64,000 nucleotides of DNA from Xanthomonas campestris pv. phormiicola (GTDB lineage Bacteria; Pseudomonadota; Gammaproteobacteria; Xanthomonadales; Xanthomonadaceae). The DNA lies in the NCBI GenBank assembly GCA_025666215.1, contig CP102593.1, positions 695,001-759,000 on the forward strand. Direction: 5' to 3'. The notes under the pieces were generated by a model. That model did not search any database, had not been told where the DNA came from, and was given only the letters and a program-made list of their open reading frames with translations. A program made the translations under genes and the position numbers. Shown piece after piece: positions 29,363 through 38,928 of the stretch; the stretch's first letter is position 1; each line of letters begins with the position of its first letter.

Positions 29363-30973
29363 ATGGCCCATTCCGCAGTCGATCACCACGACGAGCACGG
29401 GCATCAGCAGAGCTTCGTGGAACGGTGGTTCTTCTCCACCAACCACAAGGACATCGGCACGCTGTACCTGCTTTTCAGCTTCACGATGTTCATCGTCGGC
29501 GCGGCGATGAGCGTGGTGATCCGTGCGGAGCTGGCGCAACCGGGCCTGCAGTTCGTCAAGCCCGAGTTCTTCAACCAGATGACCACCGTGCACGCGCTGG
29601 TGATGATCTTCGGCGGGGTGATGCCGGCCTTCGTCGGCCTGGCCAACTGGATGATCCCGCTGCAGATCGGCGCGCCGGACATGGCCCTGCCGCGCATGAA
29701 CAACTGGTCGTTCTGGCTGCTGCCGGTGGCCTTCACCCTGCTGCTGCTGACCTTCTTCCTGCCCGGCGGCGCGCCGGCCGGCGGCTGGACCCTGTACCCG
29801 CCGCTGTCGCTGCAGGGCGGCTACAACGTCGCCTTCAGCGTGTTCGCGATCCACGTCGCCGGCATCAGTTCGATCATGGGTGCGATCAACATCATCGCCA
29901 CCGTGCTGAACATGCGCGCGCCCGGCATCGACCTGCTGAAGATGCCGATCTTCTGCTGGGCCTGGCTGATCACCGCGTTCCTGCTGATCGCGGTGATGCC
30001 GGTGCTGGCCGGCGCGGTGACCATGCTGCTGACCGACAAGTTCTTCGGCACCAGTTTCTTCAATGCGGCCGGCGGCGGCGACCCGGTGATGTACCAGCAC
30101 ATCTTCTGGTTCTTCGGGCATCCGGAGGTCTACATCATGATCCTGCCGGCGTTCGGCGTGGTCAGCGAGATCATCCCGACCTTCAGCCGCAAGCCGCTGT
30201 TCGGCTACCAGGCGATGGTGTACGCGATCGCCGCGATCGCGTTCCTCAGCTTCATCGTCTGGGCGCACCACATGTTCACCGTGGGCATGCCGCTGGGCGG
30301 CGAGATCTACTTCATGTTCGCCACCATGCTGATCTCCATCCCCACCGGGGTGAAGGTGTTCAACTGGGTCAGCACCATGTGGCAGGGCTCGCTGACCTTC
30401 GAGGCGCCGATGCTGTGGGCGGTGTCGTTCGTCATCCTGTTCACCATCGGCGGCTTCTCCGGGCTGATGCTGGCGATCGTGCCGGCCGACTTCCAATATC
30501 ACGACACCTATTTCGTGGTCGCGCACTTCCACTACGTGCTGGTCACCGGCGCGGTGTTCGGGCTGATCGCCGCGGTGTACTACTGGTGGCCGAAGTGGAC
30601 CGGGCGCATGTACAGCGAGGCCTGGGGCAAGTTCCACTTCTGGTGGACGATGCTGTTCGTCAACCTGCTGTTCTTCCCACAGCACTTCCTCGGCCTGGCC
30701 GGCATGCCGCGGCGTATTCCCGACTACAACGTGGTGTTCGCCGACTGGAATCTGGTCAGCTCGATCGGCGCGTTCGGCATGTTCGTCACCCCGTTCCTGA
30801 TGGCCGGCATCCTGCTGGCGTCGCTGCGCAACGGCGCACGCGCCGAGGCGCGGTCCTGGGAAGGCGCGCGCGGCCTGGAATGGACCGTGCCGTCGCCGGC
30901 GCCGGCGCACACCTTTACCTTGCCGCCGGTGCTCAAGCCCGGCGACCTGGCCCACGACGACATCAGCCACTGA
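29363..30973 (+). CDS. ctaD: Cytochrome c oxidase subunit I
   Basis: A 536-residue catalytic subunit with twelve membrane helices that reduces oxygen to water and pumps protons. It holds the heme a and heme a3/CuB sites: the CuB region with His253 and the cross-linked Tyr257 (FGHPEVY), His302-His303 (AHHMF), and the heme ligands in HDTYFVVAHFHYV. The FGHPEVYI form with Glu255 marks an A-type oxidase. It follows ctaC by 30 bases with GAGGTAG before the ATG, and its stop overlaps the next small gene (TGATG). Confidence 0.97.
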   Translation: MAHSAVDHHDEHGHQQSFVERWFFSTNHKDIGTLYLLFSFTMFIVGAAMSVVIRAELAQPGLQFVKPEFFNQMTTVHALVMIFGGVMPAFVGLANWMIPLQIGAPDMALPRMNNWSFWLLPVAFTLLLLTFFLPGGAPAGGWTLYPPLSLQGGYNVAFSVFAIHVAGISSIMGAINIIATVLNMRAPGIDLLKMPIFCWAWLITAFLLIAVMPVLAGAVTMLLTDKFFGTSFFNAAGGGDPVMYQHIFWFFGHPEVYIMILPAFGVVSEIIPTFSRKPLFGYQAMVYAIAAIAFLSFIVWAHHMFTVGMPLGGEIYFMFATMLISIPTGVKVFNWVSTMWQGSLTFEAPMLWAVSFVILFTIGGFSGLMLAIVPADFQYHDTYFVVAHFHYVLVTGAVFGLIAAVYYWWPKWTGRMYSEAWGKFHFWWTMLFVNLLFFPQHFLGLAGMPRRIPDYNVVFADWNLVSSIGAFGMFVTPFLMAGILLASLRNGARAEARSWEGARGLEWTVPSPAPAHTFTLPPVLKPGDLAHDDISH

Positions 30974-31104
30974 TGACCGCGCAGACGCCGCTCGACGAAA
31001 TGGCCCTGCGCCGCAAGCGCGCCGTGCGCACCGCGCTGGTGGTGGGCGCCGTGGCGGTGCTGATCTATGCCGGCTTCATTCTGTCCGGGGTGATCGGCCG
31101 ATGA
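30973..31104 (+). CDS. Small one-helix protein between ctaD and ctaG
   Basis: A 43-residue protein, MTAQTPLDEM then a basic patch RRKR, one hydrophobic helix (about 20-40) and the end VIGR. Its ATG overlaps the ctaD stop as TGATG and its TGA overlaps the ctaG start as ATGA, so the three are translationally coupled. Position and form match the cytochrome oxidase small assembly proteins annotated in related bacteria. A direct role is inferred. Confidence 0.75.
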   Translation: MTAQTPLDEMALRRKRAVRTALVVGAVAVLIYAGFILSGVIGR

Positions 31105-31691
31105 GCGCGCCGGCGCCGCGCGTGCACAACAGCGCCGGGCTGTTCAAGCTGGTCGGCGTGGCGCTGGCGGTGTTCGTGCTGACCTTCTCGCTGGTGCCGC
31201 TGTACCGCATCGCCTGCGAGAAGGTGTTCGGCGTGCGCCTGGAGCGCGGTCCGGGCGAAGGCCCGCAGGCGGGCAAGCCGCTGGTCGGCAAGCGCACGGT
31301 CAAGGTCGAGTTCGACGGCGGGGTGAATTCCAAGCTGCCGTGGTCGTTCCATCCCGAGCAACTGACCATGCAGGTGGTGCCCGGCGAACTCAACGAGGCG
31401 CTGTACTACGCGCGCAACGACGGCGAACGCGCCATCGTCGGCAGCGCGGTGCCGTCGGTGGCGCCGGCGCGCGCGTCCGGCTACTTCACCAAGACCGAGT
31501 GTTTCTGCTTCACCGCGCAGACCCTGCAGGCCGGCGAGAAGCGCGACATGCCGGTGCGCTTCATCGTCGACCCGAACCTGCCTGGCGACATCACCACCAT
31601 CACCCTGTCGTATACCTTCTTCAAGAACGATGCGCTGAGCGCGGAACTGGGATCGCCGAAACTGGCCGGTTCCGCGCGCGCGGCCCCTTGA
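31101..31691 (+). CDS. ctaG: Cytochrome c oxidase assembly protein CtaG (Cox11)
   Basis: A 196-residue copper chaperone that delivers copper to the CuB site of subunit I. One membrane anchor (about 14-35) is followed by a periplasmic domain with the copper ligands Cys134 and Cys136 in ECFCFTAQ, and conserved PFKV-like blocks such as PVRFIVDPNLP. Its start overlaps the 43-residue gene. Length fits the family. Confidence 0.95.
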   Translation: MSAPAPRVHNSAGLFKLVGVALAVFVLTFSLVPLYRIACEKVFGVRLERGPGEGPQAGKPLVGKRTVKVEFDGGVNSKLPWSFHPEQLTMQVVPGELNEALYYARNDGERAIVGSAVPSVAPARASGYFTKTECFCFTAQTLQAGEKRDMPVRFIVDPNLPGDITTITLSYTFFKNDALSAELGSPKLAGSARAAP

Positions 31692-31711
31692 CCTCACCCG
31701 GAACGCCCGCC

Positions 31712-32587
31712 ATGGCCCAGCCCAGCACCGACGCCACTGCCTATTACGTGCCCAGCCAGAGTCGCTGGCCGTTCATCGGCTCGATCGCGATGTTCGTGAC
31801 CATGATCGGCGTGGCCAGTTGGCTCAACGACGCGGACTGGGGCAAGTGGACCTTCTTCATCGGCATCGCGATGCTGGTGGCGACCTTGTTCATGTGGTTC
31901 GGCGACGTGATCCGCGAGTCGATCGCCGGGCACTACAACCGCCAGGTCGATGTGTCGTTCCGCATGGGCATGGTCTGGTTCATCTTTTCCGAAGTGATGT
32001 TCTTCGGCGCGTTCTTCGGCGCGCTGTTCTACACCCGCACCTTCATCCTGCCGTGGCTGGGCGGCGCCGGCGACGGGGTGATGACCAACGCGCTGCTGTG
32101 GGACGGCTATTCGGCGGCCTGGCCGACCAACGGCCCGGGCGCGATCGGCGGCCAGTTCCAGACCATTCCGGCGTGGGGCCTGCCGCTGATCAATACGCTG
32201 ATCCTGCTCAGCTCCGGCGTGACCCTGACCATCGCCCACCACGCGCTGAAGGCCGGGCAGCGCACGCGGCTGCTGGTGTTCCAGGGGCTGACCGTGCTGC
32301 TGGGCTGCACCTTCCTGTACTTCCAGGCCGAGGAATACATCCACGCCTACAAGGAACTCAACCTGACCCTGGGCTCGGGCATCTACGGCTCGACCTTCTT
32401 CATGCTCACCGGCTTCCACGGCGCGCACGTGCTGCTGGGCACGATCATGCTGCTGGTGATGTGGCTGCGCTCGGCGCGCGGGCATTTCAGCCGCGACAAC
32501 CACTTCGCCTTCGAAGCGGCGGCGTGGTACTGGCATTTCGTCGATGTGGTGTGGCTGGCGCTGTTCCTGTTCGTCTATGTACTTTGA
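31712..32587 (+). CDS. ctaE: Cytochrome c oxidase subunit III
   Basis: A 291-residue membrane subunit with seven helices that stabilises the oxidase core. Typical features: YYVPSQSRWPFIGSIA, FRMGMVWFIFSEVMFF, the Glu-rich helix FYFQAEEYIHA-like LYFQAEEYIHAYKE, FHGAHVLLGTIML and the end AAWYWHFVDVVWLALFLFVY. The ATG at 31712 gives a normal start. It is the last plus-strand structural gene; repeats and a convergent small gene follow. Confidence 0.96.
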   Translation: MAQPSTDATAYYVPSQSRWPFIGSIAMFVTMIGVASWLNDADWGKWTFFIGIAMLVATLFMWFGDVIRESIAGHYNRQVDVSFRMGMVWFIFSEVMFFGAFFGALFYTRTFILPWLGGAGDGVMTNALLWDGYSAAWPTNGPGAIGGQFQTIPAWGLPLINTLILLSSGVTLTIAHHALKAGQRTRLLVFQGLTVLLGCTFLYFQAEEYIHAYKELNLTLGSGIYGSTFFMLTGFHGAHVLLGTIMLLVMWLRSARGHFSRDNHFAFEAAAWYWHFVDVVWLALFLFVYVL

Positions 32588-32593
32588 CGGCTG

Positions 32594-32675
32594 GGATTAG
32601 GGATTCGGGATTGGGGATTCGGCAAAGCAGGGGCGCTGATCACGCGATTCCCCATTCCCGATTCTCCATTCCCGG
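32594..32675. repeat. GGGATT/AATCCC tandem inverted repeat
   Basis: One arm has tandem GGGATT-type units (GGATTAGGGATTCGGGATTG, 32594 on) and the other has the complementary AATCCC-type units (GATTCCCCATTCCCGATTC, 32646 on). A related copy lies at 45176-45296. It lies between the convergent ctaE and DUF2909 genes and could fold into a terminator-like stem. Confidence 0.7.
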
Positions 32676-32685
32676 CTCGGCCGCG

Positions 32686-32904
32686 TCAGCGGCCGAGTCC
32701 GTGCGGCTTGATCACGCCTGTGTAGATGCCCAGGATCACCAGCAGGATCAGGCACACCGATAGGCCGATGCGCCAGGTCAGTGCGTTCACCGTGCGCTTG
32801 CTCTGGCCGCGGTCCACCAACAGGTAGTACAGGCCGGCGCCGAGGTTCCACAGAATGAGCAGCAGGAACGCGACGATCAGCAGGGTTTTCAGCGAGTCGT
32901 TCAT
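32686..32904 (-). CDS. DUF2909-like twin transmembrane protein
   Basis: A 72-residue protein with two hydrophobic helices (about 7-29 and 42-64) and a short loop DRGQSKRTVNAL. It resembles the DUF2909 family, commonly placed beside surf1 in cytochrome oxidase loci. It starts at the ATG at 32904, divergent from surf1 with only 30 bases between. Function unknown; a role in oxidase assembly is suggested by location. Confidence 0.75.
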   Translation of the reverse strand: MNDSLKTLLIVAFLLLILWNLGAGLYYLLVDRGQSKRTVNALTWRIGLSVCLILLVILGIYTGVIKPHGLGR

Positions 32905-32934
32905 GGGCGTCTCGGTGCACGGTATCGCCGCATT

Positions 32935-33693
32935 ATGACCCTCGCCGCGTCCTCGCGCGTCGCCGCGCGCGCGCGCATGCCGCTGTGGCTGGGCTGGAGC
33001 ATCGCCTTGGCGGTGGCGCTGGGATTCTGCGCGCTGGGCCGCTGGCAATTGCTGCGCATGCACGAGAAACAGGCGCTGCTCGCGCAGGCCGCGCACATCC
33101 GCGATCGTCCGCAGGCCTTGGCCGACGCGCTGCGCGCGGCGCGGCCGACGCAGCTGGCCTGGGTGCACGGCGCTGGCCGTTTCCTGCCCGGGCAGATCCT
33201 GCTCGACAATCAACTGCGCGAGGGCCGCAGCGGGGTCAAGGTCTACCAGCCGTTCCTGGCCGATGGCGCCTCCGCGCCGCTGCTGGTCGAACTGGGCTGG
33301 TTGCCGCTGCCGGCCGATCGCGCGCTGCCCAGGCCGGTGCCGGTGCAGGGGCGGCACACGCTGGTCGGCCTGCTCGGGCCGGTGCCGTCGCACGGGCTGA
33401 CCCTGGGGCCGGCGCTGGTCGCCGCGCCGGCGCCGCAGCTGTGGCTGGCGATGCGCATCGAGCCGGCAGCGATCGGCCAGGCGCTCGGCCGCCGCGACAT
33501 TTTGTCGCAGGTGCTGCGCCTGGATCCGGCCCTGCCGCTGGGCTATCCGCGCGACCTGGACATGCTGCCGAACACGCTGCCGCCCGAGCGCCACTTGGGT
33601 TACGCGGTGCAATGGTTCGGCCTGGCGCTGGCCGTGCTGATCACCGCGGGCCTGCTCAGCTGGCGCGCGCGCAAGGGGCGAGGCGGGCGCTGA
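32935..33693 (+). CDS. SURF1 family protein
   Basis: A 252-residue inner-membrane protein that helps place heme a in cytochrome oxidase. One helix near the N-terminus (about 18-36, ending LGRWQL) and one at the C-terminus (YAVQWFGLALAVLITAGLL) flank a periplasmic domain, the family plan. GRFLPGQILLDNQ and VLVELGW-like LLVELGW are family blocks. It heads a plus-strand run with the SCO-like gene, ctaA and cyoE. Confidence 0.9.
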   Translation: MTLAASSRVAARARMPLWLGWSIALAVALGFCALGRWQLLRMHEKQALLAQAAHIRDRPQALADALRAARPTQLAWVHGAGRFLPGQILLDNQLREGRSGVKVYQPFLADGASAPLLVELGWLPLPADRALPRPVPVQGRHTLVGLLGPVPSHGLTLGPALVAAPAPQLWLAMRIEPAAIGQALGRRDILSQVLRLDPALPLGYPRDLDMLPNTLPPERHLGYAVQWFGLALAVLITAGLLSWRARKGRGGR

Positions 33694-33720
33694 GCGCGCG
33701 CGCATGAGAAAATCCCCGGC

Positions 33721-34296
33721 ATGAATGCCTCCCCTTCGGCTCCACGCCAGGCGACCGCACGCGGCCGCTGGACGTTGATCGCCCTGTTCGCCCTGTTCTT
33801 CGGCTCGATGCTGGTCGCCGGCGCCTTGCGCTTCTCCGGCTGGCAGCCGCCGGGCAACCGCAACCACGGCGAGCTGCTGCAGCCGCCGGGCGACCTGCGC
33901 GCGCTGCAACCGCGGCGCGACGACGGCAGCGTCTACGCCTGGCATCCGCAGCAGCGGCTGTGGCGCATCGCGCTGGCGCCGCCCAGCGACTGCGCCACCG
34001 CCTGCGAGGCGCTGGCGCGCGACCTGGACAAGGTCTGGCAACTGTTCGGCCACGACGCCGACCACGTGCAGATCCTGTGGATCGGCACGCCGCCGGCGGC
34101 GGTGCGCGCGCTGCCGCAGGTACGCGTGCTGCGTGCCGACGCCGCGCTGCTGGCCGGTCTGCCGCGCGTGCACGACGCGGCCGGGGTGCCGGTCTACGTG
34201 ATCGATCCGAACGGCTTCGTGGTGCTGCGCTACGCGCCGGGCTTCGACCCGGCCGGGCTGCGCGCGGACCTGTCGAAGCTGCTGAAACTCCTGTGA
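33721..34296 (+). CDS. SCO-like membrane-anchored thioredoxin-fold protein
   Basis: A 191-residue protein with one membrane anchor (about 18-37) and a periplasmic domain. Residues 91-95 are CATAC, a CxxxC like the copper-binding pair of SCO proteins, followed by a thioredoxin-like end ([19 protein letters not shown]). Overall similarity to SCO is low. It lies between surf1 and ctaA, so a role in copper or thiol handling for CuA assembly is plausible but inferred. Confidence 0.7.
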   Translation: MNASPSAPRQATARGRWTLIALFALFFGSMLVAGALRFSGWQPPGNRNHGELLQPPGDLRALQPRRDDGSVYAWHPQQRLWRIALAPPSDCATACEALARDLDKVWQLFGHDADHVQILWIGTPPAAVRALPQVRVLRADAALLAGLPRVHDAAGVPVYVIDPNGFVVLRYAPGFDPAGLRADLSKLLKLL

Positions 34297-34307
34297 GCCG
34301 TCCCCCT

Positions 34308-35471
34308 ATGAACCTGTTCGCGCCACCGGCGCTGTTTCGGCACTTCCACCGCATGGCCTGGCTGGCGGCGCTGTTCACCGCCAGCACGATCATGTTCGGT
34401 TCGTTCGTGCGCCTGTCCGATGCGGGCATGAGCTGCCCGGACTGGCCGACCTGCTATGGCCGGGTGACCTGGCCGCAGAGCAGCGACGAGGCCAACGCGC
34501 ACGCGGCCAGCAAGATCCGCCCGCTGGAGACGCACAAGGCCTGGCGCGAGCAGGTGCACCGTTTCCTGGCCGGGGCGCTGGGCGTGGAAGTGCTGGTGCT
34601 GTCGCTGTTGGCCGCACGACGGCGGCGCCTGGGCATCGCCCAGATCGTCGGCGCCGCGCTGCTGGTGGCGCTGTCGATCCCGCTGTACATGTCCGGCTGG
34701 CCGTCGCTGGCGATGGCGCTGGCCGCTGCCGGCGAAGCGATCCTGCTGCTGGCGGCGCTGCGCTGGTCCAATGCCGACCTGGCGCGCGCGGCGGTGCTGA
34801 CCCTGGCGGTGGTGATCTTCCAGGCGCTGCTGGGCATGTGGACGGTGACCCTGCTGCTCAAGCCGATCGTGGTGATGGGGCATCTGCTCGGCGGCCTGCT
34901 GATGTTCTCGCTGCTGGTGTGGATGGCCTGGCGCGCCACCCACCTGCCGATCACCCTGGCCGATGCGTCGCGGCTGAAGTGGCTGCTGCGCATCGGCGTG
35001 GCGCTGCTGGCGCTGCAGATCGCGCTCGGCGGCTGGGTCAGCGCCAACTATGCGGCGCTGGCCTGCGGCGGCGGCAGCTGGTCGGCCGACAACTTCCCGC
35101 GCTGCGTCAGCCAGTGGTGGCCGCCGCACGATTTCCGCGAAGGCTTCACCCTGTGGCGCGGCATCGGCGTGGACTACGAAGGCGGCGTGCTCGACGGCGC
35201 GGCGCGCATCGCGATCCAGATGGCGCACCGGATGATGGCGCTGCTGGTGGCGGCCTACCTGCTGTGGCTGGGCTGGCGGCTGAGCCGCTCGCCGGGCATG
35301 CGCGGCTGGGCCGCGGCGCTGGCGCTGTTGCTGGTGGCGCAGGTCAGCCTGGGCATCCTCAACGTCAAGCTGGCGCTGCCGCTGCCGGTGGCGGTGCTGC
35401 ACAACGCCGGCGCGGTGGCGCTGCTGTTCGTGCTGGTGTCGCTGCTGGCGCGGCTGCGGGCGCCGCAATGA
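34308..35471 (+). CDS. ctaA: Heme A synthase (CtaA/COX15)
   Basis: A 387-residue inner-membrane enzyme with eight helices that oxidises heme O to heme A. Signatures: [21 protein letters not shown], the conserved helix EQVHRFLAG with a heme-ligand His, [15 protein letters not shown] and the [13 protein letters not shown] helix. The ATG at 34308 is chosen; an in-frame GTG at 34293 overlapping the previous stop is an alternative, and neither has a good ribosome binding site. The stop overlaps cyoE (ATGA). Confidence 0.93.
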   Translation: MNLFAPPALFRHFHRMAWLAALFTASTIMFGSFVRLSDAGMSCPDWPTCYGRVTWPQSSDEANAHAASKIRPLETHKAWREQVHRFLAGALGVEVLVLSLLAARRRRLGIAQIVGAALLVALSIPLYMSGWPSLAMALAAAGEAILLLAALRWSNADLARAAVLTLAVVIFQALLGMWTVTLLLKPIVVMGHLLGGLLMFSLLVWMAWRATHLPITLADASRLKWLLRIGVALLALQIALGGWVSANYAALACGGGSWSADNFPRCVSQWWPPHDFREGFTLWRGIGVDYEGGVLDGAARIAIQMAHRMMALLVAAYLLWLGWRLSRSPGMRGWAAALALLLVAQVSLGILNVKLALPLPVAVLHNAGAVALLFVLVSLLARLRAPQ

Positions 35472-36388
35472 GCGCCAAGGGCCTCCACTGGCGCGACTAC
35501 TGGGACCTGACCAAGCCCAAGGTGGTGGCGCTGATCGTGTTCACCGCGCTGGTCGGGATGTGCCTGGCGATTCCGGGCGTGCCGACCTGGGCGCAGGTGC
35601 GCACCGGTTTGATCGGCTTCTTCGGCATCTGGCTGGCGGCATCGGCCGCGGCGGCGATCAACCAGTTGCTGGACGCGCGCATCGACGCGCAGATGGCGCG
35701 CACCTCGTGGCGGCCGCTGGTGGTGGGCAAGGTGCTGCCGTGGCAGGTGCTGCTGTTCGCCACCGCGCTGACCGCGCTGTCGATGGCGATCCTGGTGCTC
35801 TGGGTCAACACCATCACCGCGGTGCTGACCTTCGCCTCGCTGATCGGCTATGCGGTGATCTACACCGTGTTCCTGAAGCGCACCACGCCGCAGAACATCG
35901 TCATCGGCGGCCTGGCCGGCGCGGCGCCGCCGCTGCTGGGCTGGGCCGCGATCACCGGCATGCAGGGCCAGTGGGACTGGGCCTACGCCTCGCTGCTGGT
36001 GCTGATCATCTTCGTGTGGACGCCGCCGCACTTCTGGGCGCTGGCGATCTTCCGCCGCGCCGACTACGCCAAGGCCTCGATCCCGATGCTGCCGGTCACC
36101 CACGGCGTGGCGCATACGCGCAAGCAGATCCTGGTGTACACGCTGCTGCTGGTGGTGGCGACGCTGCTGCCGGCGGCGGTAGGCATGAGCGGTGTGTTCT
36201 ACCTCGGCGGCACACTGGTGCTCGACGCGGTGTTCGTCTGGTACGCCTGGCGCATGCTCGATCCGCCGGACGAGATGTTCTCGATGCGCATGTTCGGCTA
36301 TTCGATCGTGTACCTGATGGCGCTGTTCGCGTTCCTGCTGGTGGATCACTGGTTGCTGCCGGCACTGCCGATGCCGATCGGCGCGTGA
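35468..36388 (+). CDS. cyoE: Protoheme IX farnesyltransferase (heme O synthase)
   Basis: A 306-residue UbiA-type membrane prenyltransferase that adds a farnesyl group to heme B, giving heme O for CtaA. The first Asp-rich motif is [15 protein letters not shown] (about 59-73). The second loop is [21 protein letters not shown], typical of this family. About nine helices. Its ATG overlaps the ctaA stop and its stop overlaps the next gene, so ctaA-cyoE-next are coupled. Confidence 0.95.
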   Translation: MSAKGLHWRDYWDLTKPKVVALIVFTALVGMCLAIPGVPTWAQVRTGLIGFFGIWLAASAAAAINQLLDARIDAQMARTSWRPLVVGKVLPWQVLLFATALTALSMAILVLWVNTITAVLTFASLIGYAVIYTVFLKRTTPQNIVIGGLAGAAPPLLGWAAITGMQGQWDWAYASLLVLIIFVWTPPHFWALAIFRRADYAKASIPMLPVTHGVAHTRKQILVYTLLLVVATLLPAAVGMSGVFYLGGTLVLDAVFVWYAWRMLDPPDEMFSMRMFGYSIVYLMALFAFLLVDHWLLPALPMPIGA

Positions 36389-36849
36389 GCCGCCTGCGTC
36401 ACGCCGGGCTGCTGGCGCTGGCGGCGCTGCCGTTGCCGGCCTCGGCGTGGGACACGCCGGAGCAGGCGATCGACGCCTACCTGGCCTTCGAGCTGGACGG
36501 CGGGCGGCTGCAGGCCTGGCCGTTCGCGCGCTACATCGTGGCGCCGCGCGGCTACGACGAACCGGGCTGGGACGTGCTGCATGCGGTGCGCGGCTGGCAG
36601 CGCGGCGCGGTGCGGTGCGACCATCCCGCGCGTTGCGAGGTCGTGGTGCTGTTCGAATACGCCGACACGCTGGCCCTGCCGGCGGCATGGCAACTGATGC
36701 CGCATCCGCATGGCGGCAGCGAGCGGGTGCGCTATACGCTGCAGCAGCAGCCCGCGCCGGACGGCTGGCGCGTGGCCTCCACGCTTGGCCCGCCGCGGGT
36801 CAGGCTGAAGGAGGTGGCGACGCTGTGGCCGGAAACTGCGGCCGACTGA
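36385..36849 (+). CDS. Hypothetical exported protein
   Basis: A 154-residue protein with a signal peptide (about 1-21, ending ASA-W) and no known domain that I recognise. The mature part is rich in Trp and Arg and holds one Cys pair ([13 protein letters not shown]). It starts with GTG inside the cyoE stop (GTGA), so it is co-translated with heme synthesis genes. Periplasmic; function unknown. Confidence 0.65.
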   Translation: MSRLRHAGLLALAALPLPASAWDTPEQAIDAYLAFELDGGRLQAWPFARYIVAPRGYDEPGWDVLHAVRGWQRGAVRCDHPARCEVVVLFEYADTLALPAAWQLMPHPHGGSERVRYTLQQQPAPDGWRVASTLGPPRVRLKEVATLWPETAAD

Positions 36850-37013
36850 GCCGCGCCGATCGACCGCGGCGCGCGGGCGCTGGCGCCGCAGCCGGTGCAG
36901 GCCGGAGCGGCTCCGATGGCGCACTGCCTTCGTTCGATGGCGCCCGGTGCGGCGCGCGCGCTGCCCGCAGGCGCGTGCGCCAACACCGGCGCACGCCGCG
37001 ATGACCCGGGCGC

Positions 37014-38600
37014 TCAGCTCAGCCAGTGCTGGCAGCCGTCGCGGTCCTGGCTGCCGCAGCTTTGCTGCATCTTGTGCTGCAGGCGTGCGAGCACGGCGCT
37101 GCCGCCATGGCCCTTGCTCCAGCCTTGCAGGGCCTTGGCCAGGGTGTCGAAGCGCTGCCTGGTGCGCTGGTGGTAGCCGCCGGGCTGCCCGGCCAGTTCG
37201 CCGATGACCTGGCCGGCGGCGGCCTCGATCGCGGCCGCATTGTCCGGCTGCAGCCGGATCAGCCCATCGACGTAGAGCACGCCCCACTGCACCCGGGTGG
37301 CGGGGCCTTCGGCGCTCTCGTAGGCCTTCTTCAGCCAGTACAGCGCGGTCTGCCTGTCGCCGCGCGCCTCGGCCAGGCCGGCCAGTTCCGGCATGTAGTA
37401 GTACGGCGTCTTGCTGCGCCCCAGCTCCGCCAGCAGCAGCTGTTCGGCGCCGGCGCTGTCGCCGGCGTCGTCGAGCAGGCCGGCGGCATTGCTGATCGTG
37501 GACTGGCGTTCGTAGTCGGTCCTGGCGGCCTGCTCGGCCCACTGCACGCGCTGCTGCACCTTGGCGACCACCGCGGCCGGCAGCGGCGGATGCGGCCCAT
37601 CGCCGGCATCGGCCGGCTGGCCCTGCGCCAGCCGCGCCAGCTGGATGTCGGCGTACGCGGTGTCCAGGCGGTCGCTGATCGGCAGGCTGCTGTCGGCGTA
37701 GACCCGGTCCAGCGCGCCGGTCAGCGCGGTGGACAGCGTGGTCCGCTCGCCGGCATCGGCGGCCGCGGCCTGCACCAGTTCGCGCGCCGAATAGGTCAAG
37801 GTGCTGCGGTTGGCGCGCACCTCGGCCGGATCGGCGAGTACCGCCTGCAGCAGGCGGCGATCGGTGGCGCGGCGCTTGGCGTCGGTGGCGCCGGCCTTGT
37901 CCGGATCCCGCGCGGCCAGCGCCAGCAGCGCGAAGCGGCGCTGCAGCGCCGGCTGCGGCGCGGCGGCGGCCAGCTGCGCGAGCACGCCGGCGGCCTGCTC
38001 CGGCTTGACCAGCTGGCTGGCGTCCACCGCCCAGCCGTATTCGCCGAGCAGGGTCCAATCGTCGGCGCTGAGCGTGGCCGGCGCCTGCAGCGCCTTCTGC
38101 AGCAACTGCGCCGAGGTGGTGGTGCGGGTCGCGGCCACGCGCAAGGCCTCGGCCAGGCGCCCGGTGTCGCTGTCGCCCGCCAGGCGGGTGATTTCGCTGC
38201 GATCCGGGCGCAGCACGATGATGGTCGGGTAGCCCTTGATGCCGAAGCGTTCGCCCCAGGCCTGCGCGCCTTCCGAATCGCCGTCCAGATGCACCGCGAC
38301 GAAGGCGCGGGTGCGGGCGATGAAGGCCGGGTCCTTGAACAACGTGGCCTTGAGCCGGTTGCACGGCGGGCACCAGGCCGCGCCCCAGTACAGCAGCACC
38401 GGCTTGTTGTGCTCGCGCGCCTCGGCGAAGGCGTCGTCGACGTCGCCCTCGCGCCAGGCGATGCCGGCGCTGTCCGCCGCCTTGGCCGGCGCGGCGGTCT
38501 GCGGCTTGGCGGGAGCGGGCGGCTTGTCGCAGCCGCCCAGCGCCAGCATGGCGGCGAGGCTGGCGGAGGTCATCAAGGAAAGGCGGAGCGTACGGCTCAT
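37014..38600 (-). CDS. Thioredoxin-fold lipoprotein with long helical C-terminus
   Basis: A 528-residue exported protein. The lipobox LGGC gives Cys24 as lipidation site. A thioredoxin-like domain (about 48-165) has the active site Cys77-Pro-Pro-Cys80 in WCPPC, with cis-Pro in KGYPTII. The remaining 360 residues are Ala/Leu/Gln-rich and probably alpha-helical repeats (TPR-like), ending with several Cys (QQSCGSQDRDGCQHW). The ATG at 38600 is chosen over an upstream one because the signal peptide begins there. It could be a disulfide reductase acting on envelope proteins; the helical part may bind the client. Confidence 0.8.
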   Translation of the reverse strand: MSRTLRLSLMTSASLAAMLALGGCDKPPAPAKPQTAAPAKAADSAGIAWREGDVDDAFAEAREHNKPVLLYWGAAWCPPCNRLKATLFKDPAFIARTRAFVAVHLDGDSEGAQAWGERFGIKGYPTIIVLRPDRSEITRLAGDSDTGRLAEALRVAATRTTTSAQLLQKALQAPATLSADDWTLLGEYGWAVDASQLVKPEQAAGVLAQLAAAAPQPALQRRFALLALAARDPDKAGATDAKRRATDRRLLQAVLADPAEVRANRSTLTYSARELVQAAAADAGERTTLSTALTGALDRVYADSSLPISDRLDTAYADIQLARLAQGQPADAGDGPHPPLPAAVVAKVQQRVQWAEQAARTDYERQSTISNAAGLLDDAGDSAGAEQLLLAELGRSKTPYYYMPELAGLAEARGDRQTALYWLKKAYESAEGPATRVQWGVLYVDGLIRLQPDNAAAIEAAAGQVIGELAGQPGGYHQRTRQRFDTLAKALQGWSKGHGGSAVLARLQHKMQQSCGSQDRDGCQHWLS

Positions 38601-38928
38601 GCGTCGGTCACCGGGCGAAGAGGGGAGGGCGGCAACGGCGGATGCCGTGCAGGCCATGGCGCCGATCGCGCACTCTACCTAGGCGCTCGTGCCGCGGGGA
38701 CCTGCCGGACCTGCCGGTTGCGCATTTGCATATACCGCGATTCAGCGACGGCGGCCAGCGCGCGCTTGCGGCACGGACCATGGCGCGGCGCCGGGCGGCA
38801 GCCATTGCGCAGCGTTCCGGCGTCGCCAGCGCAGACCTGGCCGATCGGCGTGCCGCGCACGAACAGGACAGCGCCGTGCGTTGAACCCGGGCAGGCAGGG
38901 CCGAGCCGCCGCCGCTGCGACGCGGTCG
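38601..38928. other. Gene-free interval upstream of the thioredoxin lipoprotein
   Basis: 328 bases between two minus-strand genes. It should hold the promoter of the lipoprotein gene. A short direct repeat CTGCCGGAC-CTGCCGGTT is at about 38702-38719; nothing else is evident. Confidence 0.4.
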
